From contig NZ_NSDM01000004.1 of assembly GCF_030852425.1 (NCBI RefSeq), positions 186,001-250,000 on the forward strand: DNA of 64,000 bases, given 5' to 3'. The number at the start of each line of letters is the position of its first letter. Positions within the stretch are counted from its first letter, which is position 1. Below, in pieces: positions 8,015 to 16,228 of this stretch. This DNA is from Saccharothrix longispora. Its GTDB lineage: Bacteria; Actinomycetota; Actinomycetes; Mycobacteriales; Pseudonocardiaceae. The notes under the pieces are model-generated. The model saw only the letters and a program-made list of their open reading frames with translations, ran no database searches and was not told the DNA's origin. The translations under genes were made by a program, and so were the position numbers.

Positions 8015-8920
8015 GTGCCCCGTGTCCTGGCCGCCGTGGCCCTGGTCGTCCTGGCCGCCGTGGTCGGGGCGGACCTGGACCCCCGCCTGACGTTCGCGGG
8101 CGCGCCGCCGCTGTTCGCGACCTGGCTGCCGCACGTCGGCGTCGGCACGCCCCTCGCCGTGCTGGTCGCCGTCGCCGTGGTGGTGTGGGGGCCGGACCTC
8201 GCCGCGCGCCTGCCATGGCGGGGCGCCCTCGGCGCGGGCTACGTGGCGGCGGTGGCCGTGCCGGTGACCGTGCGCGCCGTCGCCTCCGAGGCCACGCCCG
8301 CGCGGTGCTGCCGTTCGTGGCGCTGTTCCCCGGCGCGGTGTGGTCCGGGGTGTCGGCGGACGACCTGTTCGCGGGCGTCGCGGCGTGCGGGCCGCGCTGC
8401 TCGCGGCCGGCCGGCCGCTGCTCGGCGGGGTCGTGCTCGGGTTCGCGGTGTTCCTGTCCTGCGGGCTGGTGCTCATGGGCGTGCTCGCGCTGACCGTGCC
8501 GTGGCGGCGGTGGCGCGAGGTCGGCCTGGCCGTGGCGGGCGCTGACCGTGGTGGCGGTGTTCGCGGCCCTCGGGTTCTGGTGGCTCGACGGGTACCACCT
8601 GGTCGTCGACCGGTACCACCGGGGCATCGCCTCCTCCCGCCGGTACGGCTACTGGGTGTGGGCGAACCTCGCGGCGGCCGTCCTGGCCCGCGGGCTCGCC
8701 CCGTTCGCGGCGCGGCGCGGCGTGCGCCCTGGCGGGCGCGGCGCTCGTGATGGTCCTGCCGGCCGACGCGTCGGGACTGGGCAAGGTCGAGGTCGAGCGC
8801 ATCTGGCTGCCGTTCACCGTGTGGCTGGTGGTGCTGGTGCCCGATCGGCGACGACCATGGCTCGCGGTGCAAGCGGTGACCGCGCTCGCGGTCAACCACC
8901 TCCTGCTGACCGACTGGTGA
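8015..8920 (+). pseudogene. Decayed multi-pass membrane protein gene (glycosyltransferase-like)
   Basis: The reading frame changes at least four times but the peptide is continuous in character. It runs VPRVLAAVALVVLAAVVGA, LFATWLPHVGVGTPLAVLV, then AVLPFVALFPGAVWSGVSAD, GGVVLGFAVFLSCGLVLMGV, FAALGFWWLDGYHLVVDRY, ASGLGKVEVERIWLPFTVW and ends ALAVNHLLLTDW. These segments resemble a polytopic actinomycete membrane protein of the glycosyltransferase type. Between residue 80 and the AVPVTVRA segment about 100 residues of the expected protein seem to be missing, so a deletion joined with frameshifts is likely. A TACGGT box (8003-8008) six bases before the GTG suggests the promoter survives. Confidence 0.65.
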
Positions 8921-8927
8921 GGCTGCT

Positions 8928-9611
8928 GTGGACAGGGTGCTCGTCGTGGACGACGACGTGGTGGTGCGGGACGTGGTCCGCCGCTACCTGGAGCTGGCCG
9001 GGCACGAGGTCGAGCTGGTCGGCGACGGCGAGGCCGCGCTGCGCCGGTTCGCCGAGCGGGAACCGGACCTCGTGGTGCTCGACCTGATGCTGCCCGGTGT
9101 CGACGGCCTGGAGGTGTGCCGCAGGCTGCGGCAGCGCAGCGCCGTGCCGGTGGTGATGCTGACGGCGCTGGGCGAGGAGGAGGACCGCATCGCCGGGCTC
9201 CGGCTCGGCGCGGACGACTACGTGACCAAGCCGTTCAGCCCGCGCGAGCTGGCGCTGCGCGTCACGTCCGTGCTGCGGCGGTCCAAGGCGGCGGCCGTGC
9301 GGTCGCCGTCCGTGCTGGCGGACGGCGGGCTGCGGGTCGACGTGGGCGCCCGGTCCGCCTCGCTCGACGGCGTGGAGCTGGCGCTCACCACCCGCGAGTT
9401 CGACCTGCTCGCGTTCTTCCTGGCCCACCGGGGCACCGCGTTCTCGCGCACCGACCTGCTGTCGCGGGTGTGGGGCTGGGAGTTCGGCGACCAGTCCACG
9501 GTGACCGTCCACGTGCGGCGGTTGCGGGAGAAGGTGGAGGCCGACCCGGCGCGGCCGGTGCGCATCGCGACCGTGTGGGGCGTCGGCTACCGGTACGACG
9601 GGGGCGCGTGA
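8928..9611 (+). CDS. OmpR/PhoB-family response regulator
   Basis: A 227-residue two-component regulator. The receiver domain (1-115) has the acidic pocket Asp8-Asp10, phospho-acceptor Asp52 (VVLDLMLPG), Thr79 and Lys101 (YVTKPF). The C-terminal winged helix (about 135-225) has [16 protein letters not shown] and [12 protein letters not shown]. The GTG start lies 8 nt after the stop of the decayed membrane gene and has GAGG upstream. The kinase gene follows with a 1-nt overlap. The pair may therefore depend on transcription that enters through the decayed gene. The regulated process is unknown. Confidence 0.93.
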   Translation: MDRVLVVDDDVVVRDVVRRYLELAGHEVELVGDGEAALRRFAEREPDLVVLDLMLPGVDGLEVCRRLRQRSAVPVVMLTALGEEEDRIAGLRLGADDYVTKPFSPRELALRVTSVLRRSKAAAVRSPSVLADGGLRVDVGARSASLDGVELALTTREFDLLAFFLAHRGTAFSRTDLLSRVWGWEFGDQSTVTVHVRRLREKVEADPARPVRIATVWGVGYRYDGGA

Positions 9612-10621
9612 TGCTGGTCGAGATCGGGCACATCCTCCCGTACGCGGTGCTGTTCTCGCTGCCGCTGGCGCTGCTGGGCGTGCTCCTGCTGCGGCGGTCG
9701 TCGGACGGGTCGCTGGCGCGGGCGATGACCGTGCTGGCGATCGTGCCGGTGGTGGCGACCATCGGCGGGGTGCTCGCGGTGAGCGGGTTCATGTTCACCC
9801 CGATCCTGATGACGACGCTGCTGGTGTGCGTGCTGGTGGCGCTGGTGACGGTGCCGGCGGCCGTGCTGTCGGGGCGGGCGCTGGCGCGGCGCAGCGTCTG
9901 GGAGCGGGAGGCGCGGGAGCGGGAGCGGGCGGCCGAGGCGTCGCGGCGCGAGCTGGTGGCGTGGATCAGCCACGACCTGCGCACGCCGCTGGCCGGCATC
10001 CGGGCGATGGCCGAGGCGCTCGCGGACGGGGTCGTCGCGCGGCCGGACGAGGTCACCGATTACGCGGGCCGGATCTCCGCCGAGGCGGAGGCGCTGTCCG
10101 GGATGGTGGACGACCTGTTCGAGCTGTCCCGGATCACGGCCGGCGCGCTGCGGCTGACGCTCTCCGACGTGCCGCTGGCGGACGTGGTGAGCGGGGTCGT
10201 GGCGGCGGAGGCACCGGTGGCGTCCCGCAAGGGCGTGGTGCTGCGGGCGGATGCGGCGACGTGGCCGGTGGTGCCGGGGTCCGACCCGGAGTTGGCGCGC
10301 GTGGTGCGCAACCTGCTGTCCAACGCGATCCGGCACACCCCGCCCGACGGCACGGTGGCCGTGCGGGTCGACGTGGACGGTCCGTCGGCGCTGCTGCGGG
10401 TCGACGACGCGTGCGGCGGCATCCCGGACACCGACCTGCCGCGCGTGTTCGACGTGGCGTTCCGGGGGGCGCCGCACCGCCGTCCCGTGGGAGGGGGGCT
10501 GGGCCTGGCCATCGCGCGCGGCCTGGTGGAGGCGCACCGGGGCACGATCACCGCCCTCAACCACGGCCCCGGCTGCCGCTTCGAGGTACGCCTCCCCCTG
10601 ACCACCGCCGACCGTCCCTGA
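9611..10621 (+). CDS. Membrane sensor histidine kinase
   Basis: A 336-residue partner of the regulator just upstream. About three hydrophobic segments occupy residues 8-95 ([47 protein letters not shown]) with almost no external loop, so it likely senses the membrane or an intramembrane partner. The HisKA phospho-site is His121 ([13 protein letters not shown]). The ATPase domain shows the N box [12 protein letters not shown], the G1 box [12 protein letters not shown] and the G2 box [18 protein letters not shown]. It lacks the large periplasmic domain and HAMP of MprB, so it is not a simple MprB orthologue despite the pepD neighbourhood. Confidence 0.92.
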   Translation: MLVEIGHILPYAVLFSLPLALLGVLLLRRSSDGSLARAMTVLAIVPVVATIGGVLAVSGFMFTPILMTTLLVCVLVALVTVPAAVLSGRALARRSVWEREARERERAAEASRRELVAWISHDLRTPLAGIRAMAEALADGVVARPDEVTDYAGRISAEAEALSGMVDDLFELSRITAGALRLTLSDVPLADVVSGVVAAEAPVASRKGVVLRADAATWPVVPGSDPELARVVRNLLSNAIRHTPPDGTVAVRVDVDGPSALLRVDDACGGIPDTDLPRVFDVAFRGAPHRRPVGGGLGLAIARGLVEAHRGTITALNHGPGCRFEVRLPLTTADRP

Positions 10622-10690
10622 CCCACGCCCCTTGGTACCCGACCCCTGCCCCCCGGTCCCTGGTACCCGACGCCTGGCCGCCGTCCCGTC

Positions 10691-10730
10691 GGGGGTCAGC
10701 GCAGGGGGTCAGCGCAGGGGATCAGCACAG
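10691..10730. repeat. 13-bp tandem repeats at a convergent gene end
   Basis: Three tandem copies of a 13-bp unit (GGGGTCAGCGCAG on the + strand; the third copy has two changes) cover the last codons and stop of the epimerase reading frame. A separate imperfect direct repeat, TGGTACCCGACCCCTG / TGGTACCCGACGCCTG, lies in the gap at about 10632-10680. Together they fill the space between the kinase gene and the convergent epimerase remnant. Confidence 0.7.
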
Positions 10731-11744
10731 GGGGGTCGGTCGCGAACCGCTCCACCCCGTCCGCGAACGACGTGCCGGCCCGGAAGCCGAGCAGCTCCCA
10801 CGCCCGCGCCGGGTCGGCCACCACGTGCCGGACGTCCGCCGGGCGCGCCCCGCCGAGCACCCTCGGCTCCGGTCCGCCAAACGCTTGCGCCAGGTGTCCG
10901 GCCAGCTCGCCGACCGTGCGCGGCTCGCCCGAGCAGACGTTCACCGGCGTCAGCGCACCCGGCTCGCCGGGCCGCTCGACCGCGAGCACGTTGGCCCGGG
11001 CCACGTCCGAGACGTGCACGAAGTCCCGCCGCTGCCGCCCGTCCTCCAGCACGGTCGGCGCCTCGCCGCGCTCCAGCGCCGACCGGAACAGGCTCGCCAC
11101 GCCCGCGTACGGCGTGTCCCGGGGCATCCGCGGGCCGTAGACGTTGTGGTAGCGCAACGCCCACACGTGCCCGCCGGTCTGCCGCGCCCACGCCGCCGCG
11201 TAGTGCTCCTGGGCGAGCCGCGCTCGCGGCGTACGCGCTGCGCGGGTCGAGCGGCGCGTCCTCGGGCACCAGGCGCGGCTCCAGCGGCGCGCCGCACCGC
11301 GGGCACGGCGGCTCGTACCGGCCCGCGTCCACATCGGCCCGTCGTCGCGGCACCGCCCGCACCACGCCGTGCTCGGCGCACTCGTAGCGGCCCTCGCCGT
11401 AGACCACCATGGACGACGCCAGGACCAACCGCCCCACCCCCCGCCCGGTGCATCGCGGCCAGCAGCACGGCCGTGCCGAGATCGTTGTTGCGGGCGTACA
11501 GCGGGGCGTCGGACGGGTCGAGCCCGTGCCCGACGACCGCCGCCTGGTGGCACACGACGTCCACACCGGCCAGCGACCGCCCGACCGCGTCCGGGTCGGT
11601 CACGTCGCACACCGGCCCGGTCGGAGCCGGGTGCGCCTGGGGCAGGTAGGCGTCGAGGGCGACCACCTCGTGCCCGGCCGGGCGCGCCGAGTCGGCGACG
11701 TGTGATCCGATGAACCCGGCTCCGCCGGTGAGGAGAACGCGCAC
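10696..11744 (-). pseudogene. dTDP-rhamnose 4-epimerase-like gene with two frameshifts
   Basis: An extended short-chain dehydrogenase for nucleotide sugars. It starts MRVLLTGGAGFIGSH (Rossmann GxxGxxG), then a second frame carries LVLASSMVVYGEG and a zinc-like insert PPCPRCGAPLEP, and a third frame carries LAQEHYAAAW, LRYHNVYGPRMPRD and RQRRDFVHVSDVA. The insert is typical of WbiB-type dTDP-L-rhamnose 4-epimerases. The first break is one extra base in a C run near 11438-11443; the second is a +1 change near 11222. Both are single-base gains, so sequencing error is possible; otherwise the gene is inactive. Confidence 0.75.
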
Positions 11745-11838
11745 GTCACCGAAGTCGGGGGCGCCCCGGCGGGAACGCGCGCCCCCGCAGCGTCATGTCA
11801 CGGAACCGTCGGATCCGTCGATTGGCTACGGTTGCCGC

Positions 11839-12339
11839 ATGGAACGCAGCGCGCAGCGCCTGGGACGCGCCCTCGTCGTGATCGTCGACGACAGGGTGGC
11901 GCACGGGGAGCACGACGACAGCACGGGCCCGCTGGTCACCGAGCTGCTGGAAGAAGCGGGGTTCATCGTCGACGGCACCGTCGCGGTGGAAGGCGAGATC
12001 GTGGACATCCGCGCCGCCCTGAACACGGCCGTGATCGGCGGTGTCGACCTGGTGGTCACCGTGGGCGGCACGGGCGTGTCCCCCCGCGACGTCACACCGG
12101 ACGCCACGCAGGGCGTCCTCGACCGGCCGATCAGCGGCATCGCGGAGGCCCTCCGCGCCTCCGGCCTGGCGGCGGGCGCCGTGGACGCGGGCATCTCCCG
12201 CGGCCTGGTCGGCATCTCCGGCAGCACCCTCGTGGTCAACCTCGCGGGCTCCCGCTCGGCGGTCCGCGACGGCATGGCCACCCTCTCCGCCCTCGTGCCG
12301 TACGTGATCGAGCAGATCTCCGGCCTAGACGAATCGTGA
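11839..12339 (+). CDS. moaB: MoaB/Mog-family molybdopterin biosynthesis protein
   Basis: A 166-residue MoCF-domain protein that adenylylates molybdopterin before metal insertion. It has the family core VVTVGGTGVSPRDVTPDA and GISGSTLVVNLAGS. The start ATG is six bases after TACGGT (11827-11832), so the mRNA is probably leaderless. The stop overlaps the next small gene by 4 nt. The gene is in the conserved actinobacterial order htrA - moaB - mscL - galU - moeA, which supports the call over a generic MogA. Confidence 0.9.
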   Translation: MERSAQRLGRALVVIVDDRVAHGEHDDSTGPLVTELLEEAGFIVDGTVAVEGEIVDIRAALNTAVIGGVDLVVTVGGTGVSPRDVTPDATQGVLDRPISGIAEALRASGLAAGAVDAGISRGLVGISGSTLVVNLAGSRSAVRDGMATLSALVPYVIEQISGLDES

Positions 12340-12530
12340 CCGCACCACGGGACGACACCCCGTCGGACGACGACGTCGAGGCCGCCCGCGCCCGCGAGGC
12401 GGCCCGGCGTCGTCGTCTGGCCGAGGTCTTCGGCGACGTCCTCCCCGAGGACACGTCGGACAGCCCGCGCCCCACCCCCCGGGACGAGGACTGGTACCGG
12501 GAGAACCGCCCCCCGCACCACGGCGGCTGA
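12336..12530 (+). CDS. Small charged protein coupled to moaB
   Basis: A 64-residue, highly charged protein starting at a GTG that overlaps the moaB stop (GTGA). It has an Arg/Ala-rich helix (EAARAREAARRRRLAEVFG) and a C-terminal DEDWYRENRPP motif. No membrane segment or known domain is seen. The 4-nt overlap and clean reading frame support a real gene made together with MoaB, but its function is unknown. Confidence 0.7.
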   Translation: MTAPRDDTPSDDDVEAARAREAARRRRLAEVFGDVLPEDTSDSPRPTPRDEDWYRENRPPHHGG

Positions 12531-12575
12531 CGGGGCGCGGGTCCGGCCGACGCGGAGACCGCACCGCCGGCGTGG

Positions 12576-12839
12576 TCACCGCACCATCAGCCGCCAGGCG
12601 GCCGGCTTGCCGTTGACGTGCACGTAGGCGGTGCAGCCCTGCACGATGGTCCACCCGGCGCGGGCGTGGTTGAGCTGCGCGACCCGGCACTTGTCCAGGT
12701 CGCTGAACCGCAGCACGCGCGGTGCCGTCGAGGCGGCCGGCGCGGCGACGAGCGTCAACCCGCCGGCGACGACCAGGACCGCCGCGGCGGCCCTGACGCC
12801 GGTTGTGACGCGGGCACGGGCATGAGCGGCGTTCGACAC
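12576..12839 (-). CDS. Small secreted protein, function unknown
   Basis: An 87-residue product starting at GTG 12839, chosen because GGAGGT lies 8 nt before it. The N-terminus is a Sec-type signal (RAAAAVLVVAGGLTLVAAPA) with a likely cut after the Ala-rich tail. The mature part of about 55 residues holds two cysteines (DKCRVAQLNHARAGW, QGCTAYVHVNGKP) that could form a disulfide. It lies between convergent moaB and the mscL gene. No family is recognised. Confidence 0.65.
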   Translation of the reverse strand: MSNAAHARARVTTGVRAAAAVLVVAGGLTLVAAPAASTAPRVLRFSDLDKCRVAQLNHARAGWTIVQGCTAYVHVNGKPAAWRLMVR

Positions 12840-12980
12840 GGACGCACCTCCGGGCATTCGGCTCGATGACCGGGCGATGCCAAGCGCGTCCGGTCACGTC
12901 CCGCGTCGGTCGGACGACCCCTCCGGCCGCACCACGCCGTTGCGCCTGCCCCGGTCGCGGACCGCAGCGCGACGCGAGCC

Positions 12981-13409
12981 TCAGGCGTTGTCGTCGTAGC
13001 GGCGCTGGAGCGGCGTCTGCGTCTTCCGCTCCGAGGCCAGCAGGTCGCGGATCTCCTTGAGCAGCTCCACGTCGGTCGGCTCGTGCGGGCCGGCCTCCTC
13101 ACCGCGCTTGCGGCGTTCCTTGATCTTGTTCATCGGCAGCACGAGGATGAAGTAGACGACGGCCGCGACGATCAGGAAGTTGATCACCGACGTGATGATC
13201 GCGCCGAAGTCCAGGATGGTCTTCTCGTTGTCGCCGAGCCGCACCGCGAGCCCGTTGACGTTGGCGCCGCCGAACGACGCGATGATCGGGTTGATCAGGT
13301 ACGACGTGAACGCTTTCACGATGTCGTTGAACGCGGCGCCGATGACCACGGCCACGGCCAGGTCGATGACGTTGCCGCGCATCAGGAAGTCCTTGAAGCC
13401 CTTGATCAC
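12981..13409 (-). CDS. mscL: Large-conductance mechanosensitive channel
   Basis: A 142-residue MscL that opens under membrane tension during hypo-osmotic shock. The N-terminal amphipathic helix and TM1 read VIKGFKDFLMRGNVIDLAVA and VVIGAAFNDIVKAF, and TM2 reads ITSVINFLIVAAVVYFILV. The cytoplasmic helix (ELLKEIRDLLASE) closes the protein. The GTG start has GGAGGAG about 7 nt upstream. The position next to moaB and upstream of the zinc-ribbon gene is the conserved actinobacterial order. Confidence 0.95.
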   Translation of the reverse strand: MIKGFKDFLMRGNVIDLAVAVVIGAAFNDIVKAFTSYLINPIIASFGGANVNGLAVRLGDNEKTILDFGAIITSVINFLIVAAVVYFILVLPMNKIKERRKRGEEAGPHEPTDVELLKEIRDLLASERKTQTPLQRRYDDNA

Positions 13410-13704
13410 TGCAGGCTCCTCCGCTCGGGGGGTGTTCGGGCCAGCGGAGGGTAACGGCTCGGGAGGGCCCGGCCGGCACGTGCGTCGTGGGCGGCCGGGC
13501 GACCCGGACACCCGCGAACCGGACCTGGTGATCTCCGTGATCTCCACGCCCTCTACCCGCGGGACGCCGAGCTTGAACGCCCGGAACAGCACATCGGCTC
13601 CAGCGCCTCCCGCTCCAGCGCCTCCCGCGCCACGGCCATCACGCCCGGCCTGCGCGACCTGGTCGCCGAGCGGCTGTGGTCACCGGGCGGCCGTGGTGGC
13701 CGGA

Positions 13705-14211
13705 TCAGCGCAGGGTGAGGGCGACCGGCGCGGCCAGCGACTCGGCGGCTATCCGCCTGGCCGCCGCGCGGTCCGCCGAGACGACCACCACCTCGCCGTC
13801 GCGCACCGCCACCACGGACGCGTCCGACGCCAGCACGTGCGCCCCCGCGCCCACCACGTCGACCCGGCTCCCCGGTCTCAGCAGCCCGACCACGCCCGGG
13901 TCGGCCAGGCGCACCGCCACCGAGGACGTCTCCGGCGACCCCGGTGCCAGCCGGGCGTCGGTCAGCGGCTCGCCCGACCTCGCCGCGCTGACCAGCGCCC
14001 GACCCACCGCCTCCGCCCGCGACACCGCCCCGGACGGCGCCAGCGGCGGTGGCAGGGACGCCACCCGGACGTCGTCACCGGTCAGCGGCACGCCGGGGGG
14101 CAGGTCGCGCGCCGCCACGACCACGTCGACCGAAGGGCCCGCCGGCAGCACGGCCAGGACGACCGCCAGCAGCACCAGCACACCCGCCAAGATCCTTCTG
14201 ATGAGCACCAC
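13705..14211 (-). CDS. SAF-domain membrane protein (CpaB/RcpC-like)
   Basis: About 168 residues. An N-terminal membrane helix (IRRILAGVLVLLAVVLAVLP) is followed by a SAF domain (VVVAARDLPPGVPLTGDDV, GEPLTDARL), the fold of CpaB/RcpC pilus-assembly proteins and AFP-like domains. It ends SLAAPVALTLR. Known CpaB proteins work in Flp pilus assembly, but no pilus genes are near, so the role here is open. Two adjacent GTG codons (14211 and 14208) are both possible starts; neither has a strong ribosome site. The 295 bp between this gene and mscL show no gene I can support. Confidence 0.75.
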   Translation of the reverse strand: MVLIRRILAGVLVLLAVVLAVLPAGPSVDVVVAARDLPPGVPLTGDDVRVASLPPPLAPSGAVSRAEAVGRALVSAARSGEPLTDARLAPGSPETSSVAVRLADPGVVGLLRPGSRVDVVGAGAHVLASDASVVAVRDGEVVVVSADRAAARRIAAESLAAPVALTLR

Positions 14212-14296
14212 GGGATCGACGGTAGGGACGGGAAAGGGTCGGGGACAGCACGAACCCCCGAGCTGTGGACAACTCGGGGGCCTGTGGACAACTACC

Positions 14297-14611
14297 TCAG
14301 GACGCGGCGGCGGCCGGCGTCGAGGAGGAGGAGGACGAAGACGAGGACGACGAGCCGGACGAGGTCGACGGCGTCGCGGGGGTGGAGGTCGACTCGCCCT
14401 TCGACGAGGACGGGGACTCGGACGACGAGGACGAGGACCGGCTGTCGTTCCGGTAGAAGCCACTGCCCTTGAACACCACGCCGACCGCGCCGTACAGCTT
14501 GCGCAGCCTGCCCGAGCACTCGGGGCACTCGGTCAGCGCGTTGTCGGAGAAGGCCTGCACGGCTTCGAACCGGTGGTCGCACTCGGTGCAGGCGTACTGG
14601 TAGGTCGGCAC
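14297..14611 (-). CDS. ruc: FmdB-type zinc-ribbon protein, Ruc-like redox chaperone
   Basis: A 104-residue protein. Residues 1-45 are the FmdB zinc ribbon with two CxxC pairs (YACTECDHRFE, ECPECSGRL). From about residue 55 to the end it is a low-complexity tail made mostly of Ser, Thr and Pro, certainly disordered. This is the plan of M. tuberculosis Ruc (Rv0991c), a chaperone that becomes active when its cysteines are oxidised. Three facts support orthology: domain layout, the neighbouring cyclo-ligase and galU genes, and a CIRCE operator just upstream, as HrcA controls the mycobacterial gene. The GTG start has GGAGGGG upstream. Confidence 0.85.
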   Translation of the reverse strand: MPTYQYACTECDHRFEAVQAFSDNALTECPECSGRLRKLYGAVGVVFKGSGFYRNDSRSSSSSSESPSSSKGESTSTPATPSTSSGSSSSSSSSSSSTPAAAAS

Positions 14612-14634
14612 GGTCAGCCCCTCCAACGAGTCCT

Positions 14635-14665
14635 GGTTGGCACTCAGACGTCACGAGTGCCAACC
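14635..14665 (-). promoter_or_regulatory. CIRCE element (HrcA operator)
   Basis: TTGGCACTC (14637-14645), exactly nine bases, then GAGTGCCAA (14655-14663), with two more pairing bases on each side. The HrcA/CIRCE consensus is TTAGCACTC-N9-GAGTGCTAA, so one base per arm differs and the symmetry is perfect. It lies 26-52 bases before the start of the zinc-ribbon gene, right for repression by the heat-shock regulator HrcA. Confidence 0.88.
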
Positions 14666-14714
14666 AAGATGATGGGGCATGCATTCCACGTGATGCAAAC
14701 ACCACAGGTCAACG

Positions 14715-15296
14715 TCACAGCGGACGCCGCGGCGGACCGGACCGCAGCGGCAGCCGGACCAGGCCCGACGGCGTCAGCACCGCGTCCACCCGGACGTCGT
14801 GCGGCTCGGCCGGCAGCACCGGCACGAACTCCTCGTCCCGCACCACCGCCACCTTCGGCGCCGCGCACGACGCCAGCGCCCGGTCGTAGTACCCGCCGCC
14901 CTTGCCCAGCCGCACCCCGGCGTGGTCCACGGCCAGCGCCGGCACCAGCACCAGCGCGACCCCCGCGGGCAGGGCCGAAGCGGTCCCCACCGGTTCCGGC
15001 AGCCCGAACGCCCCCGGCCGCAGCCGGCCGTCGTACGGGGCCCACGCCAACCCGTCCCCCACGACCACCGGCAGCAGCACCCGGTACCCGGCCCCGACCA
15101 GCGCGTCCAGCATCGCCACGGACCCCGGCTCGCGCGCCGACGCCGCGTACGCGCACACCAGCCGACCCGGCCCGACGCCGAACGCCGCGACCGCGCGCGG
15201 CGCCTCGGACGCCATCGACGGCATCACCGCGCCGCGCCGGAGGGACCGCAGCCGTGCGCGGAGCGTCGCCTTCCCGTCACGTTCACCGGACGTCAT
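14715..15296 (-). CDS. 5-formyltetrahydrofolate cyclo-ligase
   Basis: A 193-residue enzyme that converts 5-formyl-THF to 5,10-methenyl-THF using ATP, returning stored folate to one-carbon metabolism. The family signature is present near the C-terminus: VPALAVDHAGVRLGKGGGYYDRAL, quoted here only as its two key parts LVPALAVD and RLGKGGGYYDR, followed by VVRDEEFVPVLP. It is divergent from galU with 38 bp between starts. The ORF start is a GTG or ATG at 15296 near the galU promoter, so the two genes may share control DNA. Confidence 0.9.
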   Translation of the reverse strand: MTSGERDGKATLRARLRSLRRGAVMPSMASEAPRAVAAFGVGPGRLVCAYAASAREPGSVAMLDALVGAGYRVLLPVVVGDGLAWAPYDGRLRPGAFGLPEPVGTASALPAGVALVLVPALAVDHAGVRLGKGGGYYDRALASCAAPKVAVVRDEEFVPVLPAEPHDVRVDAVLTPSGLVRLPLRSGPPRRPL

Positions 15297-15334
15297 CGCG
15301 GATCACCCCGAGCACGCCGTTACCCTCGCATTTC

Positions 15335-16216
15335 ATGAGCGCCTTCCAGACAGCAATCGTGCCCGCGGCGGGGTTGGGCACGCGCTTCCTCCCGACCACC
15401 AAGGCGGTGCCCAAGGAGTTGCTGCCGGTCGTCGACACCCCCGGTATCGAACTCGTCGCCACCGAGGCCGCCGAGGCCGGCGCGACCAGGCTCGTGATCG
15501 TGACCTCGCCGGGCAAGGACGCGGTGGCCGAGTACTTCCGACCGCAGCCCGAACTGGAACAGACGCTCGAGGCCCGCGGCAAGTCGGACCTGCTCGACAA
15601 GGTCCGCCGCGCGCAGAACCTGCTCACCGTGGAGACCGCGATCCAGGACAAGGCCCTGGGCCTCGGCCACGCGGTCGGCTGCGCCGAGGGCAACCTGACC
15701 GGTGACGACGAGGCCGTGGCCGTCCTCCTCCCGGACGACCTGGTGCTGCCCACCGGCGTGCTGTCGACGATGGCGGCGGTCCGCGAGGAGCACGGCGGCA
15801 GCGTGCTGTGCGCGTTCGACATCCCCCGCGAGCAGATCTCCGCCTACGGCGTCTTCGACGTCGAGGAGATCGGCCACGACGACGTGAAGCGGGTCGTCGG
15901 CATGGTCGAGAAGCCCAAGGCCGAGGACGCGCCGTCCACGTTCGCCGCGGCCGGCCGCTACCTCCTCGACCGGGCGATCTTCGACGCCCTCAAGCGCATC
16001 ACGCCGGGCGCGGGCGGCGAGCTCCAGCTCACCGACGCCATCGCGCTGCTGATCAACGAGGGCCACCCGGTGCACGTCGTCGTCCACCGGGGTGGGCGAC
16101 ACGACCTGGGCAATCCCGGGGGATTCCTCAAGGCTGCGGTTGACTTCGCCCTCGAGCACCCGGACTACGGGCCCGAGCTGGGGGAGTGGTTGCGGGAACG
16201 CCTCGGCAACTCCTGA
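15335..16216 (+). CDS. galU: UTP-glucose-1-phosphate uridylyltransferase
   Basis: A 293-residue nucleotidyltransferase that makes UDP-glucose for glycans and for the Leloir pathway (its product is the substrate of GalT in this window). The N-terminal motif AAGLGTRFLPTTKAVPKE binds the nucleotide. Also visible are VLLPDDLVLP, MVEKPKAEDAP and GGELQLTDAI. A TACCCT box (15321-15326) eight bases before the ATG suggests a leaderless transcript. It is followed 12 nt later by moeA, so galU - moeA - rimJ look like one operon. Confidence 0.95.
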   Translation: MSAFQTAIVPAAGLGTRFLPTTKAVPKELLPVVDTPGIELVATEAAEAGATRLVIVTSPGKDAVAEYFRPQPELEQTLEARGKSDLLDKVRRAQNLLTVETAIQDKALGLGHAVGCAEGNLTGDDEAVAVLLPDDLVLPTGVLSTMAAVREEHGGSVLCAFDIPREQISAYGVFDVEEIGHDDVKRVVGMVEKPKAEDAPSTFAAAGRYLLDRAIFDALKRITPGAGGELQLTDAIALLINEGHPVHVVVHRGGRHDLGNPGGFLKAAVDFALEHPDYGPELGEWLRERLGNS

Positions 16217-16228
16217 ACGAGGACACAC

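Noticed and set aside
8928-10621. Two-component pair as orthologues of MprA/MprB
   Set aside because: The kinase lacks the external domain and HAMP region of MprB, and the gene order differs.
13410-13704. Extra N-terminal coding sequence for mscL or a small gene between mscL and the SAF gene
   Set aside because: The MscL family starts at the GTG at 13409 with a good ribosome site, and no frame in the gap has a start signal or known motif.
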